A stretch of DNA of 19,754 bases. Origin: CAZJHX01 sp964545715. GTDB lineage: Bacteria > Myxococcota_A > UBA9042 > GCA-2863065. Shown here piece by piece: positions 6,338 to 14,337 of the stretch (its first letter is position 1; each line of letters starts with the position of its first letter). The stretch spans positions 1 to 19,754 of the forward strand of contig CAZJHX010000183.1 of assembly GCA_964545715.1 (NCBI GenBank). Direction: 5' to 3'. The notes beneath the pieces were generated by a model that was not told the DNA's origin, ran no database searches, and worked only from the letters and a program-made list of their open reading frames with translations. The position numbers and the translations under genes are program-made.

Positions 6338-7348
6338 CTAATTCCGGCCCGGTTCGCCGCCCACCACGTAGGGGGCCAGGCCCAGGTACGGGTCGTCCAG
6401 ATCGACGTCCAGAATGGTCTTGTAGACCACCTTGGTCAGAGCCTGGGGCGGCGCCAGCGGCTCGGCGGCCAGCAGCGCGTGGACTTTGGGTGTGCGGTGC
6501 TTGGCGTTGTATGCGGTCTCCGCGTCCAGCTCATGAGGCGCTTCTTTGGCGCCCGGCGCGGCCCGGTCGATCAGCATGTACCCGACCTGGCGCTCGATTG
6601 GGCGGGTTCCAAAGGCCTTCTTGATGGGGCCCTCAACGATGAATTTGCGCATGTCGGGACCGGGCCCGTATTTGCGACCCTGCGCCAGCACAGCGGCGTC
6701 GCCACCGGCCAGCAGGGCGCCCATCTCGCGGTGATAGTGCGCGACGACCTGCGCACGGTCCGCAGGCACGGTCGAGGCCAGCTTCTTGTGATGCGCGGTC
6801 GCACGACTGAGGCGGCGCCGGTACTCCGTCGGCGAGACGATGCCGGGCACCACGTCATAGACGCCGCCGTCGGACAGGAAATATGTGGCCACGTTGCCGT
6901 TCAGAGTGCGCGTGAGCTTGCGCCCGTTGCCGAAGTCGATCTCGGCGCGTGGAACCTCCCGGACCTTCTCCCAGACGGGCTCGAAGTCAGCGTTGATGGT
7001 GTCGGCGATGGTCTTGTCGTGAAACAGCGCGGACCGCGCGATTCTGGCGTTGGTTCACGAGAAGCGCTGGTCGAGATCGCCCAGCAGCTGAAACAACAGG
7101 ACCGGCTTGCCGCTCTTCTCGGCGGCAGAGTTGGCCGTCGCGATGTCCGGGTGCCAGGTCACCTTGCCCGGCGCCACCTTCTCGGGGTCCAGCTTCTTGA
7201 GGGTGGGTGGTGCCGGGATCGCGGGAGGCTGCAGCGCGTCCTTGATCGGGGACTCCACGACGGACTTGCGCACGTCGGGGATATTGGGGGGTGTCGCCAG
7301 CGCCGAGACGGCGTAGGCCAGGGACAGTGCAACGGTGAGAGCTCTCAA
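6338..7348 (-). CDS. Putative exported thioredoxin-fold selenoprotein (in-frame UGA, Sec98)
   Basis: I join two ORFs in one frame, 7348-7058 and 7054-6338, into a 336-aa protein with UGA at 7057-7055. The TTG start follows GGAGG at a 4-nt gap. A signal peptide ends near SALA (residue 18). The core runs KPVLLFQLLGDLDQRFS, UGA, then TNARIARSALF, FEPVWEKVREVP, IDFGNG and NGNVATYFL, which is the pattern of thioredoxin-like domains where a redox Cys follows the first strand. The motif at 24-39 recurs at 231-246. No other stop interrupts the frame, and the second half lacks its own plausible start: its first candidate GTG is mid-domain. A short hairpin follows the UGA. The alternative is a nonsense mutation (UGA from UGG, CGA or a Cys codon). 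It sits 48 bp after the metallopeptidase gene. A redox role in the periplasm is inferred. Confidence 0.72.
7022..7057 (-). promoter_or_regulatory. Candidate bacterial SECIS hairpin after UGA
   Basis: After the UGA (7057-7055), a stem GCGCG (7039-7035) pairs with CGCGC (7031-7027) around a GTC loop (7034-7032). The first loop base is G, 20 nt after the UGA. The flanks can extend the stem with A-U and G-U pairs around one mismatch. A small loop with G in the first two positions and about 16-37 nt spacing are the known bacterial SECIS features. Confidence 0.5.
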
Positions 7349-7352
7349 ATCG

Positions 7353-7357
7353 CCTCC
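7353..7357 (-). promoter_or_regulatory. Ribosome binding site GGAGG for a TTG start
   Basis: GGAGG lies 4 nt before the TTG at 7348. It supports this uncommon start codon for the putative selenoprotein, which then begins with a normal signal peptide. Confidence 0.55.
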
Positions 7358-7396
7358 GGGTTTGTGACGTCGGCGATTACAAACGCGTCGGATCGC

Positions 7397-8254
7397 TCAA
7401 AGATCTGTGGCGGAGAAAGTATCGCAGGCGGCCACGGTGCCGTGCTTCAGTCCGCGGCGGAACCACCTCATGCGCTGCGCCGAGGAGCCGTGCGTCCAGC
7501 TCTCGGGTTGCACCGCGCGTCCAGCGCCCTTTTGCAGGGTGTCGTCGCCGATGGCGCGGGCGGCGTTCATGCCCTCTTCGATATCGCCCGCCTCCAGCAG
7601 GTCGCGCTGCGCGGTGCCGTGCGCCCAGATGCCCGCAAAGCAGTCGGCTTGCAGCTCCTGGCGCACCGACAGCTCGTTCTTGCGTGACGGATCCGCCGCG
7701 CTGCCCTGCGCCGCGCGCCGGTTGACGCCGATGATGTTTTGCACGTGATGCCCGATCTCATGCGCGATGACGTACGCCTGGGCGAAGTCGCCACCCGCGC
7801 CCAGCCGGTCTTTCAGCGTCTGGTAGAAGCCCAGATCGATGTACACCTTGTCGTCCGCCGGGCAGTAGAACGGCCCGACGGCGGACGACTGCATGCCGCA
7901 GGCGGACTCGACCCGGTCGGTGAAGATGACCATCTTGGCTTTTCGATACTGGGTACCCGCCGTCGGCAACACCCGCGCCCAGGTCTTCTGTGCGTCGTCA
8001 AAGACAAACGAGACAAACGAGACGAGCTCCTCTTCAGCCGCTGTCGGTTTGTATTCGGCGGCGCCCTCGGTAGAGGTGGAGCGGGACGCGGGGTTCGCAC
8101 TCTTTGTCACGCCAAGGTAATCCTTGCCGAACGCCAGCATCACGATCACGCCGATAACCGTGCCGGCAAGCCCCATGCGGCGCCTGCCTCGTCCTGCCGG
8201 CTTTCCGCGACGATCTTCGACGTCGGCGCTGCGATGTCCCCGCTCCCACTTCAT
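7397..8254 (-). CDS. ypfJ: YpfJ-family neutral zinc metallopeptidase
   Basis: The 285-aa product matches the YpfJ/KPN_02809 family of putative neutral zinc metallopeptidases in length and order. A basic N-terminus is followed by one transmembrane segment (about 28-43). The catalytic domain holds ACGMQSSAVGPFYCP at 118-132, YIDLGFY, then HEIGHHVQN with the HExxH zinc site at 165-169, and RQELQADCFAGIWA where Glu200 is the probable third ligand. The WTHGSSAQRMRWF block closes the domain. The protein should be anchored in the inner membrane with the protease domain outside; substrates are not established for the family. The ATG is preceded by GGGAG at a 9-nt gap. It lies 18 bp after dodecin and 48 bp before the selenoprotein gene, so it is probably in one transcript. 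Confidence 0.93.
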   Translation of the reverse strand: MKWERGHRSADVEDRRGKPAGRGRRRMGLAGTVIGVIVMLAFGKDYLGVTKSANPASRSTSTEGAAEYKPTAAEEELVSFVSFVFDDAQKTWARVLPTAGTQYRKAKMVIFTDRVESACGMQSSAVGPFYCPADDKVYIDLGFYQTLKDRLGAGGDFAQAYVIAHEIGHHVQNIIGVNRRAAQGSAADPSRKNELSVRQELQADCFAGIWAHGTAQRDLLEAGDIEEGMNAARAIGDDTLQKGAGRAVQPESWTHGSSAQRMRWFRRGLKHGTVAACDTFSATDL

Positions 8255-8272
8255 CTCTAATATCTCCCGCGA

Positions 8273-8476
8273 CTAGTCGTTCAGGATGAACGACACCTTC
8301 ATGTTGACGCGATACTCCACGACCTTGCCGTCGCGCACCACCGCTTTCTGATCCTGCACCCAGGCGCTGACGACGTTGTCGAGCGTCTTCGATGCCCGGG
8401 CGATGCCCGTACGTACGGCGTCATCGAAGCCCTCGGACGAGGACGCGCTGATCTCGGTTACTCTTGCCACACTCAT
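8273..8476 (-). CDS. Dodecin family flavin-binding protein
   Basis: The 67-aa product has the full dodecin pattern: VARVTEISASSSEGFDDAVR, an amphipathic helix with ASKTLDNV, then the strand VSAWVQDQKAVV and the C-terminal strand EYRVNMKVSFIL. Dodecins form hollow 12-mers that bind flavin between paired aromatic residues (Trp39 here) and buffer or store it in the cytoplasm. The start ATG at 8476 is supported by AGGAG 7 nt upstream; the much longer open frame upstream is antisense noise. It is the first gene of the minus-strand run, 40 bp behind a sigma54-type promoter match. A link between flavin buffering and the redox and envelope genes behind it is suggestive but unproven. Confidence 0.93.
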   Translation of the reverse strand: MSVARVTEISASSSEGFDDAVRTGIARASKTLDNVVSAWVQDQKAVVRDGKVVEYRVNMKVSFILND

Positions 8477-8515
8477 GTAAGAACTCCTGTGTTGGTTTGT
8501 TGCGACGGCGCTTTT

Positions 8516-8531
8516 TGCAGCGGTCGTGCCA
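8516..8531 (-). promoter_or_regulatory. Candidate sigma54 (-24/-12) promoter
   Basis: The minus strand reads TGGCAC, 5 nt, then CTGCA. It matches the sigma54 consensus TGGCAC-N5-TTGCA at all but one base, with the required 10 nt between the GG and GC dinucleotides. Transcription would start near 8505, leaving a short leader with the dodecin ribosome site. It implies control by an enhancer-binding activator. Confidence 0.55.
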
Positions 8532-8637
8532 CGTGTGTGTTCGAGCGGCTGCTCTGGGGTGGCGGCGCACGGCGGCGAGCGGCAGTAACGGAAGGAGACG
8601 CCGCCTGCCCCGCTCACGTCTCGATGTTGTACGGTCC

Positions 8638-9696
8638 CTACGCGGGCTCGTGGAGTCGGGTCCACAACACGTCGGCAGCCAGCTTGGGGGAGCCCTGGTT
8701 CTGGTGCTCGGCGGCGTGGACAAGCTCGGTGATGCGCTGGTTCAGCGGCGCCGTGACTCCGACCCGTTCGGCCAGCTTTACGATCTCGCCGTTGAGGAAG
8801 TCGACCTCGGTGGTGCGCCGGCGGTTGAGATCCTCCCACATCGATGAGCGGGCCTGCGGATCGACCTGCATCTGCGCGCGCGTGACCAGGCGCACGAGCG
8901 GTGTCGGCAGCCTCAGCACGTGCGGCATCAATCCGACCGGGATCCCTCTCAGCGCCGCCGGTTTGATCCCTGCCGCCTTCAGGACGGACAGGGCCTCCGC
9001 GATGACCGCCGCGATCACGCGCCGAAAGCCGGGCGACAGCAGCAGCTCACGCGTGGGAGCGCCCGAGAGCGCGCTGACCGCGTTGTTGAGGTTGACCAGC
9101 AGCTTGGTCCACTGGTGCGGCTTGAGGTCCGTCGGCAGCGACACGTCCAGCGCGGACGCTTGAAACGCGGAGACCAGGGCCTGCGCGGTTACGTCGTTGG
9201 AGCGCTGCAGGGCGATGGGTCCGCTCATGCCGCGATGAAAGACGCCATCGCCGCGCGAGACCACGTTGAAGCCCACGATGGCGGCCAGTACGCGGTTGTC
9301 GGGCAGCCGTTCGGCCAGCGTCTCGGCGTTGCTCAGCCCGTTTTGCAGGCTGACCACCAGCGCTTCGGATGCCGCAACCCTGGCCAGTTGCTCGCCGACC
9401 TCCGCGGTCTGTGCACTTTTGACGCAGCACAACACCACGTCACAAGTCTGCAGCGACTCGGGGGTCTGGGAAAAGGTGATCCGCTCCGGCGAGATCGTCG
9501 CGGCGCTGCGCCCCACATCCTGGATGTGCATGCCGTGTGTATGAAGCTGCTCGGCCATGCGCGATCGTCCCACCAGGGTCACATCCGCCGCGTCCGCCGC
9601 CATCAGCCGAGCGCCGACGAAGCAGCCGATGGAGCCGGCGCCCATCACGCCGACGTGAAGGCGCCCAGGCGGTGAATTCCGGGTCGGAGGTGCCAC
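8638..9696 (-). CDS. panE: Ketopantoate reductase family (2-dehydropantoate 2-reductase)
   Basis: The product is about 352 aa and belongs to the PanE/ApbA family, which reduces 2-dehydropantoate to pantoate with NADPH in the pantothenate/CoA pathway. The Rossmann motif HVGVMGAGSIGCFVGARL is near the N-terminus, and DVVLCCVKS is the second fold landmark. The catalytic-domain block LKPHQWTKLLVNLNNAVSAL contains candidate active Lys residues, and SSMWEDLNRRRTTEVDFLNG carries the conserved C-terminal signature. The GTG at 9696 gives a 17-residue lead before GAGSIG; an ATG at 9645 would cut into the Rossmann strand and is unlikely. No clear Shine-Dalgarno is seen. The frame remains open far upstream only as antisense of the next gene. 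A paralogue with another 2-keto acid substrate is possible, since no pantothenate genes are nearby. Confidence 0.88.
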   Translation of the reverse strand: MAPPTRNSPPGRLHVGVMGAGSIGCFVGARLMAADAADVTLVGRSRMAEQLHTHGMHIQDVGRSAATISPERITFSQTPESLQTCDVVLCCVKSAQTAEVGEQLARVAASEALVVSLQNGLSNAETLAERLPDNRVLAAIVGFNVVSRGDGVFHRGMSGPIALQRSNDVTAQALVSAFQASALDVSLPTDLKPHQWTKLLVNLNNAVSALSGAPTRELLLSPGFRRVIAAVIAEALSVLKAAGIKPAALRGIPVGLMPHVLRLPTPLVRLVTRAQMQVDPQARSSMWEDLNRRRTTEVDFLNGEIVKLAERVGVTAPLNQRITELVHAAEHQNQGSPKLAADVLWTRLHEPA

Positions 9697-9762
9697 GGGC
9701 GCAACGTACCACACGGCCTGTTGCGTGCTACGGTACGCCCCTTCGGACGGCGGAGGGGCGAG

Positions 9763-10716
9763 ATGCGCGCAGTTGTGGGCAGTGTCGTGGTGATCGCGGT
9801 GGCGCTGAGTGCGGCACCGACCCTGGCGGCGCCTCCCGCGCTGAAGGCGGCGCCTACGTTGACGCCCGGGCCGCTCACGACCCGTGCCGGACGCGACAAG
9901 CTGCCCGAGGCCAGCGAGTTTCTCGATATCCAATTCCAGGGCTGGGCGAGCGACGGCCGCGACTTCGGCTACTGCCTCATCTACAACAACGGCGGCGACG
10001 TCAGCTGCGACCTGATGACGCCGGCCGGCAAGGAGGTGCCGTACTTCCGCGCCATGGCCGAGCAGACGGGGCGCGAGTTCGAGCAGGTCCGCGCCCGCCA
10101 CGCCAAGCGGAAGTACCGGCTGTTCCCCAAAGCCACCTGGCCGTACGCCGTGGACGTGGACGTGGTCTGGCGCGTGAAGCACAACAAGGCGGAGGCCATC
10201 GAGATTTTGCAGCTGGGCGCGCGTGTGCGGGGCAAATATCCCGCATCGTATGTGCTGGAGCAGAAGACCGAGCCGGACGAGGAGGGATACGCGCACATCG
10301 GTGTGGATTACGTGTCTCTGTCCCCGGACGGCGCCGCCCTCGGCGTGATGGTGCGCACGTCCTTCTGGGGCATCCCGGCCGGCGCCATGCACACCCACGT
10401 GGTCTCCAGTGCGCGTCTGGCTTCGGCGGCCTACAACACCGCGGGCATGGTCCACCACAAGCGCAAGGAGTTTGCGCGGGCGGTGACGTACTTCAGAAAG
10501 GCGACGTTCGCCGACCCATCGCGGCGGCACCCGATCTACAACCTGGCGTGCGCTCTGGCGCGGCTCAACGATTCGGAGACGCGCACGGCTTTGTCGCTGG
10601 CGATCCGTCGGCACGGCCCGAAAGTGAAGGCGCACGCCCGCAAGGACAAGGACTTCGACCTGGTGCGAGGCACCAAATGGTTCGGCACGTTGACATCCGG
10701 TGGTGACAAGCGATGA
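9763..10716 (+). CDS. Periplasmic TPR-containing hypothetical protein
   Basis: The 317-aa product has a Sec signal peptide (VVGSVVVIAVALSAAPTLAA, cleavage near 22-23). The ATG at 9763 is chosen over 9721 because GGAGGGG precedes it closely and the signal then begins normally. The middle (about 45-215) is an unrecognised domain with WASDGRDFGYCLIYNNGGDVSC and YVSLSPDGAALGVMVRTSF. The C-terminal 100 residues look like a tetratricopeptide unit (AAYNTAGMVHHKRKEFARAV, then IYNLACALARL) ending in DKDFDLVRGTKWF, as in TPR end-cap segments of myxobacterial proteins. TPRs mediate protein contacts. Its stop overlaps the GH31 start by ATGA, so the two proteins are made together and may interact. Confidence 0.83.
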   Translation: MRAVVGSVVVIAVALSAAPTLAAPPALKAAPTLTPGPLTTRAGRDKLPEASEFLDIQFQGWASDGRDFGYCLIYNNGGDVSCDLMTPAGKEVPYFRAMAEQTGREFEQVRARHAKRKYRLFPKATWPYAVDVDVVWRVKHNKAEAIEILQLGARVRGKYPASYVLEQKTEPDEEGYAHIGVDYVSLSPDGAALGVMVRTSFWGIPAGAMHTHVVSSARLASAAYNTAGMVHHKRKEFARAVTYFRKATFADPSRRHPIYNLACALARLNDSETRTALSLAIRRHGPKVKAHARKDKDFDLVRGTKWFGTLTSGGDKR

Positions 10717-12533
10717 GCGTTCGTTGCGCGCGGGCCGTCGTCGCCCTGGTTTGCGGCATGTTGATCATGGCATGTGGTGAGGACGAGGCAGCGCCGCCGC
10801 CTGCCGAGGATGTAGCGGTCGCCCAGGACTCGAATGACGAGGCCGACACCGCGGTGACGCCGACCGGCTCGGCGTGCGAGGGCCCGCCTCGACTGCACAC
10901 GCCGCGCTGGGCGTTTGAGCCCTGGATCTCCAAAGATATCTCCAACGCGGACGACACACGCGCCTTCGTGGCCGGCTTTCGCGAGCGCGACATCCCGGTG
11001 GGCGCCATCGTGCTCGATAGCCCATGGGAGACGCACTACAACACCTTTGTTCCGCACCCCGACGGCTACCCGGGCTTTGAGGGCCTCGTCGCTGAGCTGA
11101 ACGCGGACGACATTCGGGTCATCCTCTGGATAACGCAGATGGTCAACTCGGTCTCGATCGACACCGAGGTCGGCGGATACGAGTACCCGGGGCCGTCCCC
11201 CAACCACGCTGAGGCGATCGAGAAGGGGTACCTCATCGACGAGGGCAAGGAGTACTACTGGTGGAAGGGCTTTGGCGGCGGTCTCGACTTCTTCAATGAG
11301 GACGCCGTGCAGTGGTGGCACGCCCAGCAGGACTTTGTGCTGGAGGCCGGGATCTCGGGCTGGAAGCTGGACTTCGGCGACTCCTACGTGGACTCCGACC
11401 CCGTTCAGACCGCGATCGGGCCGGTGCCGCACCAGGAGTACTCGGAGGCGTACTACCGCGACTACCTGCAGTACGGGCAGTGCAAGCGCGGCGACGACGA
11501 GTTCGTCACGATGGTGCGGGCCTGGGACGAGTCCTACGACCGCAAGGGCCGCTTCCATGCACGGCCGGAGCATGCGCCGGTCTGCTGGATGGGCGACAAC
11601 CGCCGCGACTGGCTGGGGCTGACGGACGCCATGGACCACCTCTTCCGGTCGGCTGTCGCGGGCTATGTGGTGCTGGGGACCGATGTGGGCGGGTACCTGG
11701 ACTTCAACGACGTGGACATCACCGAGCAGATCCCGTTCGATCAGGCGCCGCTGGACGCGTGGACGGCGATGGGCGCGCTGACGCCGTTCATGCAGCTGCA
11801 CGGGCGCGGCAACCTGACGCCGTGGACGGTGCCCAAGGACCCCGAGACGTTTGTGGGCATCTATCGGTATTGGTCCAAGCTGCACCATCAGCTGGTGCCG
11901 TTCTTCTACAGCCTGGCGGAGCAGGGATACGAGACCCAGCAGTCGATTCTGCGGCCTGTGGGTGACGCGGCGGATTGGCCCGGAGATTATCGCTATCTGC
12001 TGGGCGAGGCGCTGCTGGTGGCGCCGATTCTGGACGCGACCGGCATCCGCGACGTCACCCTACCGGCGGGCGCTCAGTGGTTCGATTGGTGGAAGCCCGA
12101 GGAGGGTCCGCTGGACGCCCAGACGCTGGCGGCCTATGACGCGACCGACCGCCTGCGGATCCCCGTGTTTATCCGCGGTGGCGCGATCATCCCGCTGAAC
12201 GTGTCGGACGACAGCACCGGGCTGGGCGACGCAGGGTCCGCCGGGCACACCACGCTGGTGGTCTATCCGGCGCCCGACAAGAGCACGTTTACGCTGGTGG
12301 AGCTGGATGAGCGGCGCACGGTCATCACGGCGCAGCGGGCCGCATCCGGCCAGGCGACGGTCACCCTGGAGAGGGCAGCGCAGCCGGTGAAGCTGCGCGT
12401 GCGGGCTGAGACAGAGCCGACGTCGGTCACCCTGGACGGCGCAGAGCACGCCTTTACTTACGACGCCGCTCAGAAGGCCGCGCTCGTCACGCTGGAAGCG
12501 GCCGAAGCGGCGGTTACGGTTGTCTTGAAGTAA
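10713..12533 (+). CDS. GH31-family glycoside hydrolase lipoprotein
   Basis: The 606-aa product is a lipoprotein (LVCGMLIMAC, Cys21) with an acidic spacer to about 55, then a GH31 (alpha-glucosidase/alpha-xylosidase clan) barrel at about 64-500. The retaining nucleophile is Asp220 in ISGWKLDFGDS, and the acid/base is Asp295 in CWMGDNRRDW. Other landmarks are LDSPWETHYNTF, VLGTDVGGY, MQLHGRGNLTPW and the C-terminal beta domain with LLVAPILDATGIRDVTLPAG and IPVFIRGGAIIPL. Family members cleave alpha-linked hexosides; the exact substrate cannot be read from sequence. Compared with many GH31 enzymes the N-terminal beta-sandwich is missing. The location is probably the outer membrane, scavenging oligosaccharides. 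It is coupled by ATGA to the TPR protein gene. Its end overlaps the convergent acetyltransferase by 20 bp. Confidence 0.93.
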   Translation: MSVRCARAVVALVCGMLIMACGEDEAAPPPAEDVAVAQDSNDEADTAVTPTGSACEGPPRLHTPRWAFEPWISKDISNADDTRAFVAGFRERDIPVGAIVLDSPWETHYNTFVPHPDGYPGFEGLVAELNADDIRVILWITQMVNSVSIDTEVGGYEYPGPSPNHAEAIEKGYLIDEGKEYYWWKGFGGGLDFFNEDAVQWWHAQQDFVLEAGISGWKLDFGDSYVDSDPVQTAIGPVPHQEYSEAYYRDYLQYGQCKRGDDEFVTMVRAWDESYDRKGRFHARPEHAPVCWMGDNRRDWLGLTDAMDHLFRSAVAGYVVLGTDVGGYLDFNDVDITEQIPFDQAPLDAWTAMGALTPFMQLHGRGNLTPWTVPKDPETFVGIYRYWSKLHHQLVPFFYSLAEQGYETQQSILRPVGDAADWPGDYRYLLGEALLVAPILDATGIRDVTLPAGAQWFDWWKPEEGPLDAQTLAAYDATDRLRIPVFIRGGAIIPLNVSDDSTGLGDAGSAGHTTLVVYPAPDKSTFTLVELDERRTVITAQRAASGQATVTLERAAQPVKLRVRAETEPTSVTLDGAEHAFTYDAAQKAALVTLEAAEAAVTVVLK

Positions 12534-13047
12534 AGCGCTCGAAGAGGATCGCGGGGCGGTCCTTGTACTCGGTGCGCGCAAACTCGCGGTATCCCATCTT
12601 ATGGGCGAGGCGGATCGACGCGGCGTTTCCCGGGTTGATCACGCAGGCCGACCGGTCGGACTCGATGTGTACGTCGCCCCACGCTATGGCGGCGGTGACG
12701 GCTTCGGTGGCCAGCCCGCGCCTGTGCATCGCAGACGCCAGGACCCAGCCGATCTCAGGGGTGCCGTCCAGCGAGGGCTTCAAGTCGCGCTTGAAGTCCG
12801 CGAACCCGACCTCGCCCACAAACCGGCCGGTGGACCGCTGCTCGAGCGCCCAGAAGCCGTAGCCCATCATGACCCAGTGGCCCACGTAGCGCTGCATGCG
12901 GCCCCACGTCACCTGACGCGAGCAGGGGGCGCCGCCGACGTGACGGACGACGTCCGGATCCGCCCACATGGCGACGCACTCTTCCAGGTCGGTCAGGTTG
13001 TGCGCCCGCATGATCAGGCGCTCGGTCTCGATGATGGGGATCGCCAT
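12514..13047 (-). CDS. GNAT N-acetyltransferase (RimJ/RimL type)
   Basis: The 177-aa product carries the RimJ/RimL-like GNAT fold: IETERLIMRAHNLTDLEE at the start, FWALEQRSTGRFVGEVGF, EIGWVLASAMHRRGLATEA as the acetyl-CoA pyrophosphate-binding loop (R-R-G-L-A-T), and NPGNAASIRLAHKMGYRE near the end. The length is normal for the family. Members transfer acetyl from acetyl-CoA to protein N-termini or small amines; the substrate here is unknown. The ATG at 13047 begins just before the first conserved strand; the 36 codons upstream have no domain character. The gene faces GH31 tail to tail with a 20-bp overlap and is divergent from the radical SAM gene. It is cytoplasmic, with no operon partner. 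Confidence 0.92.
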   Translation of the reverse strand: MAIPIIETERLIMRAHNLTDLEECVAMWADPDVVRHVGGAPCSRQVTWGRMQRYVGHWVMMGYGFWALEQRSTGRFVGEVGFADFKRDLKPSLDGTPEIGWVLASAMHRRGLATEAVTAAIAWGDVHIESDRSACVINPGNAASIRLAHKMGYREFARTEYKDRPAILFERFTSRQP

Positions 13048-13159
13048 GATTGCGCCATCATACGCCACGCTGTAGCGTGTCGGCCTGTCTAATCGAGCCA
13101 TCAGCCTGCTGGTCCCGGCAGACGCCGAGCTGGACGTCCCCGGCGCGCGCACCATCCGC

Positions 13160-14305
13160 GTGACCCCGGGCGCCGACCCGTCTGCGCTGGGACTGAGCTC
13201 GGACGACCGCTGCGTGGTCAGCAGCCGGCTGCCGCTGTTCTATCTGTCCGCCGCGCTGCAGCGCTGCAAGGACGGCGGCCTGGAGGACGTGCGCCTGTGG
13301 ATCGACGGTCCGGCGCCGCTGCCGGAGCAAATCGGCTTTCGGCATCGTCCGTGGTTGAGCGAGATCTGGGCCTCCAAGCCGCTTCCGGCTACCTGGAGGC
13401 CACTGCCCGCGCCCGTTCGCGCCGTGGCGGATATCGCAGCGGCCATTGAGACGCTCGAGTCGCCCCAGGGTGGTTTTGCTGGTGGTCCGCCAGTGCTGCA
13501 GATCCAGACAGCCACCGGCTGCCGAGCCACGTGTCCGTGGTGTCCCATCGGTCCGGTCTCGGCCGAAGAGCGCACGATGTCGCCACAGGTCTGGGGCGCT
13601 TTGGTCGCGGAGCTTACGGTGCGTCCCGCTGCCATGGTGGAGCTGTTCTTTCACGCCGAGCCGCTGCTGGACACCGCCCTGGAGACGCGCTCGCTGGAGC
13701 TGAAGAGGGCGTGCCCCGACACGCTGCTGACCATTGTGACGCACGAGCTGGCGCTGACTCCACCACGAGCGGAGTCGCTGGCCGCCAGCGGTCTGGATGT
13801 GGTCTTTGTGTCCGTCAACGTGCCGGGCCGACCGTCCACACAGCGCCTGCGCCGCCGGCTGGAGCCCCTTGTCGCGATGGCTGCCGTGTTGCGCGCCGCG
13901 GGTAAGGCGCTGGTCCTCACCACCCTGGGCAACTTCCTGAAGGAGGGCACGCGCGGTCGGCTCCGGCGCCTCTGTCGGGACCTCTCGCTGCCGTGCGAGA
14001 CCTTTGTCGCCACCTCGCGCGCGGGTGACGTTCAGGTCGACCGCTGGACGGGCGGCCGGCACACATCCCACAGCGGCATGTGCCCACGCCCGTTCTTCAA
14101 GGCTTACGTGCGCGTCGACGGGCGCCTGGCGCTGTGCTGCGAGGACTGGCGGTACCGCGTCGAACTGGGTCGGATCGGTGACGGTGAGACCCTTCAAGGC
14201 CTGTGGCAGGCCCCAGCCTATCGCGACGTGCGAGATGGCCTGTTGCAACACCGTGAGTTGGCGGAGCCGTGTAAGCGTTGCGATTACCGACAGTTATCTA
14301 AATAG
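13160..14305 (+). CDS. Radical SAM/SPASM domain protein
   Basis: The 381-aa product has the radical SAM cluster motif GCRATCPWC (Cys121, 125 and 128) after an N-terminal region of about 110 residues, then a SPASM-type auxiliary cluster region with Cys308, CC326-327 and CKRC (371 and 374). SPASM enzymes modify peptides or proteins, or act on small molecules, using S-adenosylmethionine and two or more iron-sulfur clusters; the substrate here is unknown. The GTG at 13160 is the first standard start, but the frame is open back to 13076 and reads like protein (AISLLVPADAELDVPG), so the true N-terminus may lie upstream at a nonstandard codon. A hairpin-rich stretch and a terminator follow, then three tRNAs. 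No obvious precursor peptide is nearby apart from a doubtful 32-aa frame at 14345. Confidence 0.85.
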   Translation: MTPGADPSALGLSSDDRCVVSSRLPLFYLSAALQRCKDGGLEDVRLWIDGPAPLPEQIGFRHRPWLSEIWASKPLPATWRPLPAPVRAVADIAAAIETLESPQGGFAGGPPVLQIQTATGCRATCPWCPIGPVSAEERTMSPQVWGALVAELTVRPAAMVELFFHAEPLLDTALETRSLELKRACPDTLLTIVTHELALTPPRAESLAASGLDVVFVSVNVPGRPSTQRLRRRLEPLVAMAAVLRAAGKALVLTTLGNFLKEGTRGRLRRLCRDLSLPCETFVATSRAGDVQVDRWTGGRHTSHSGMCPRPFFKAYVRVDGRLALCCEDWRYRVELGRIGDGETLQGLWQAPAYRDVRDGLLQHRELAEPCKRCDYRQLSK

Positions 14306-14337
14306 TTCTTGCATTGCTTCAGATTTGTGGCTTAACG

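Noticed and set aside
9697..10635. N-terminal extension of the ketopantoate reductase frame to 665 codons
   Set aside because: The extra part is antisense to the signal-peptide TPR protein and precedes the natural Rossmann start.
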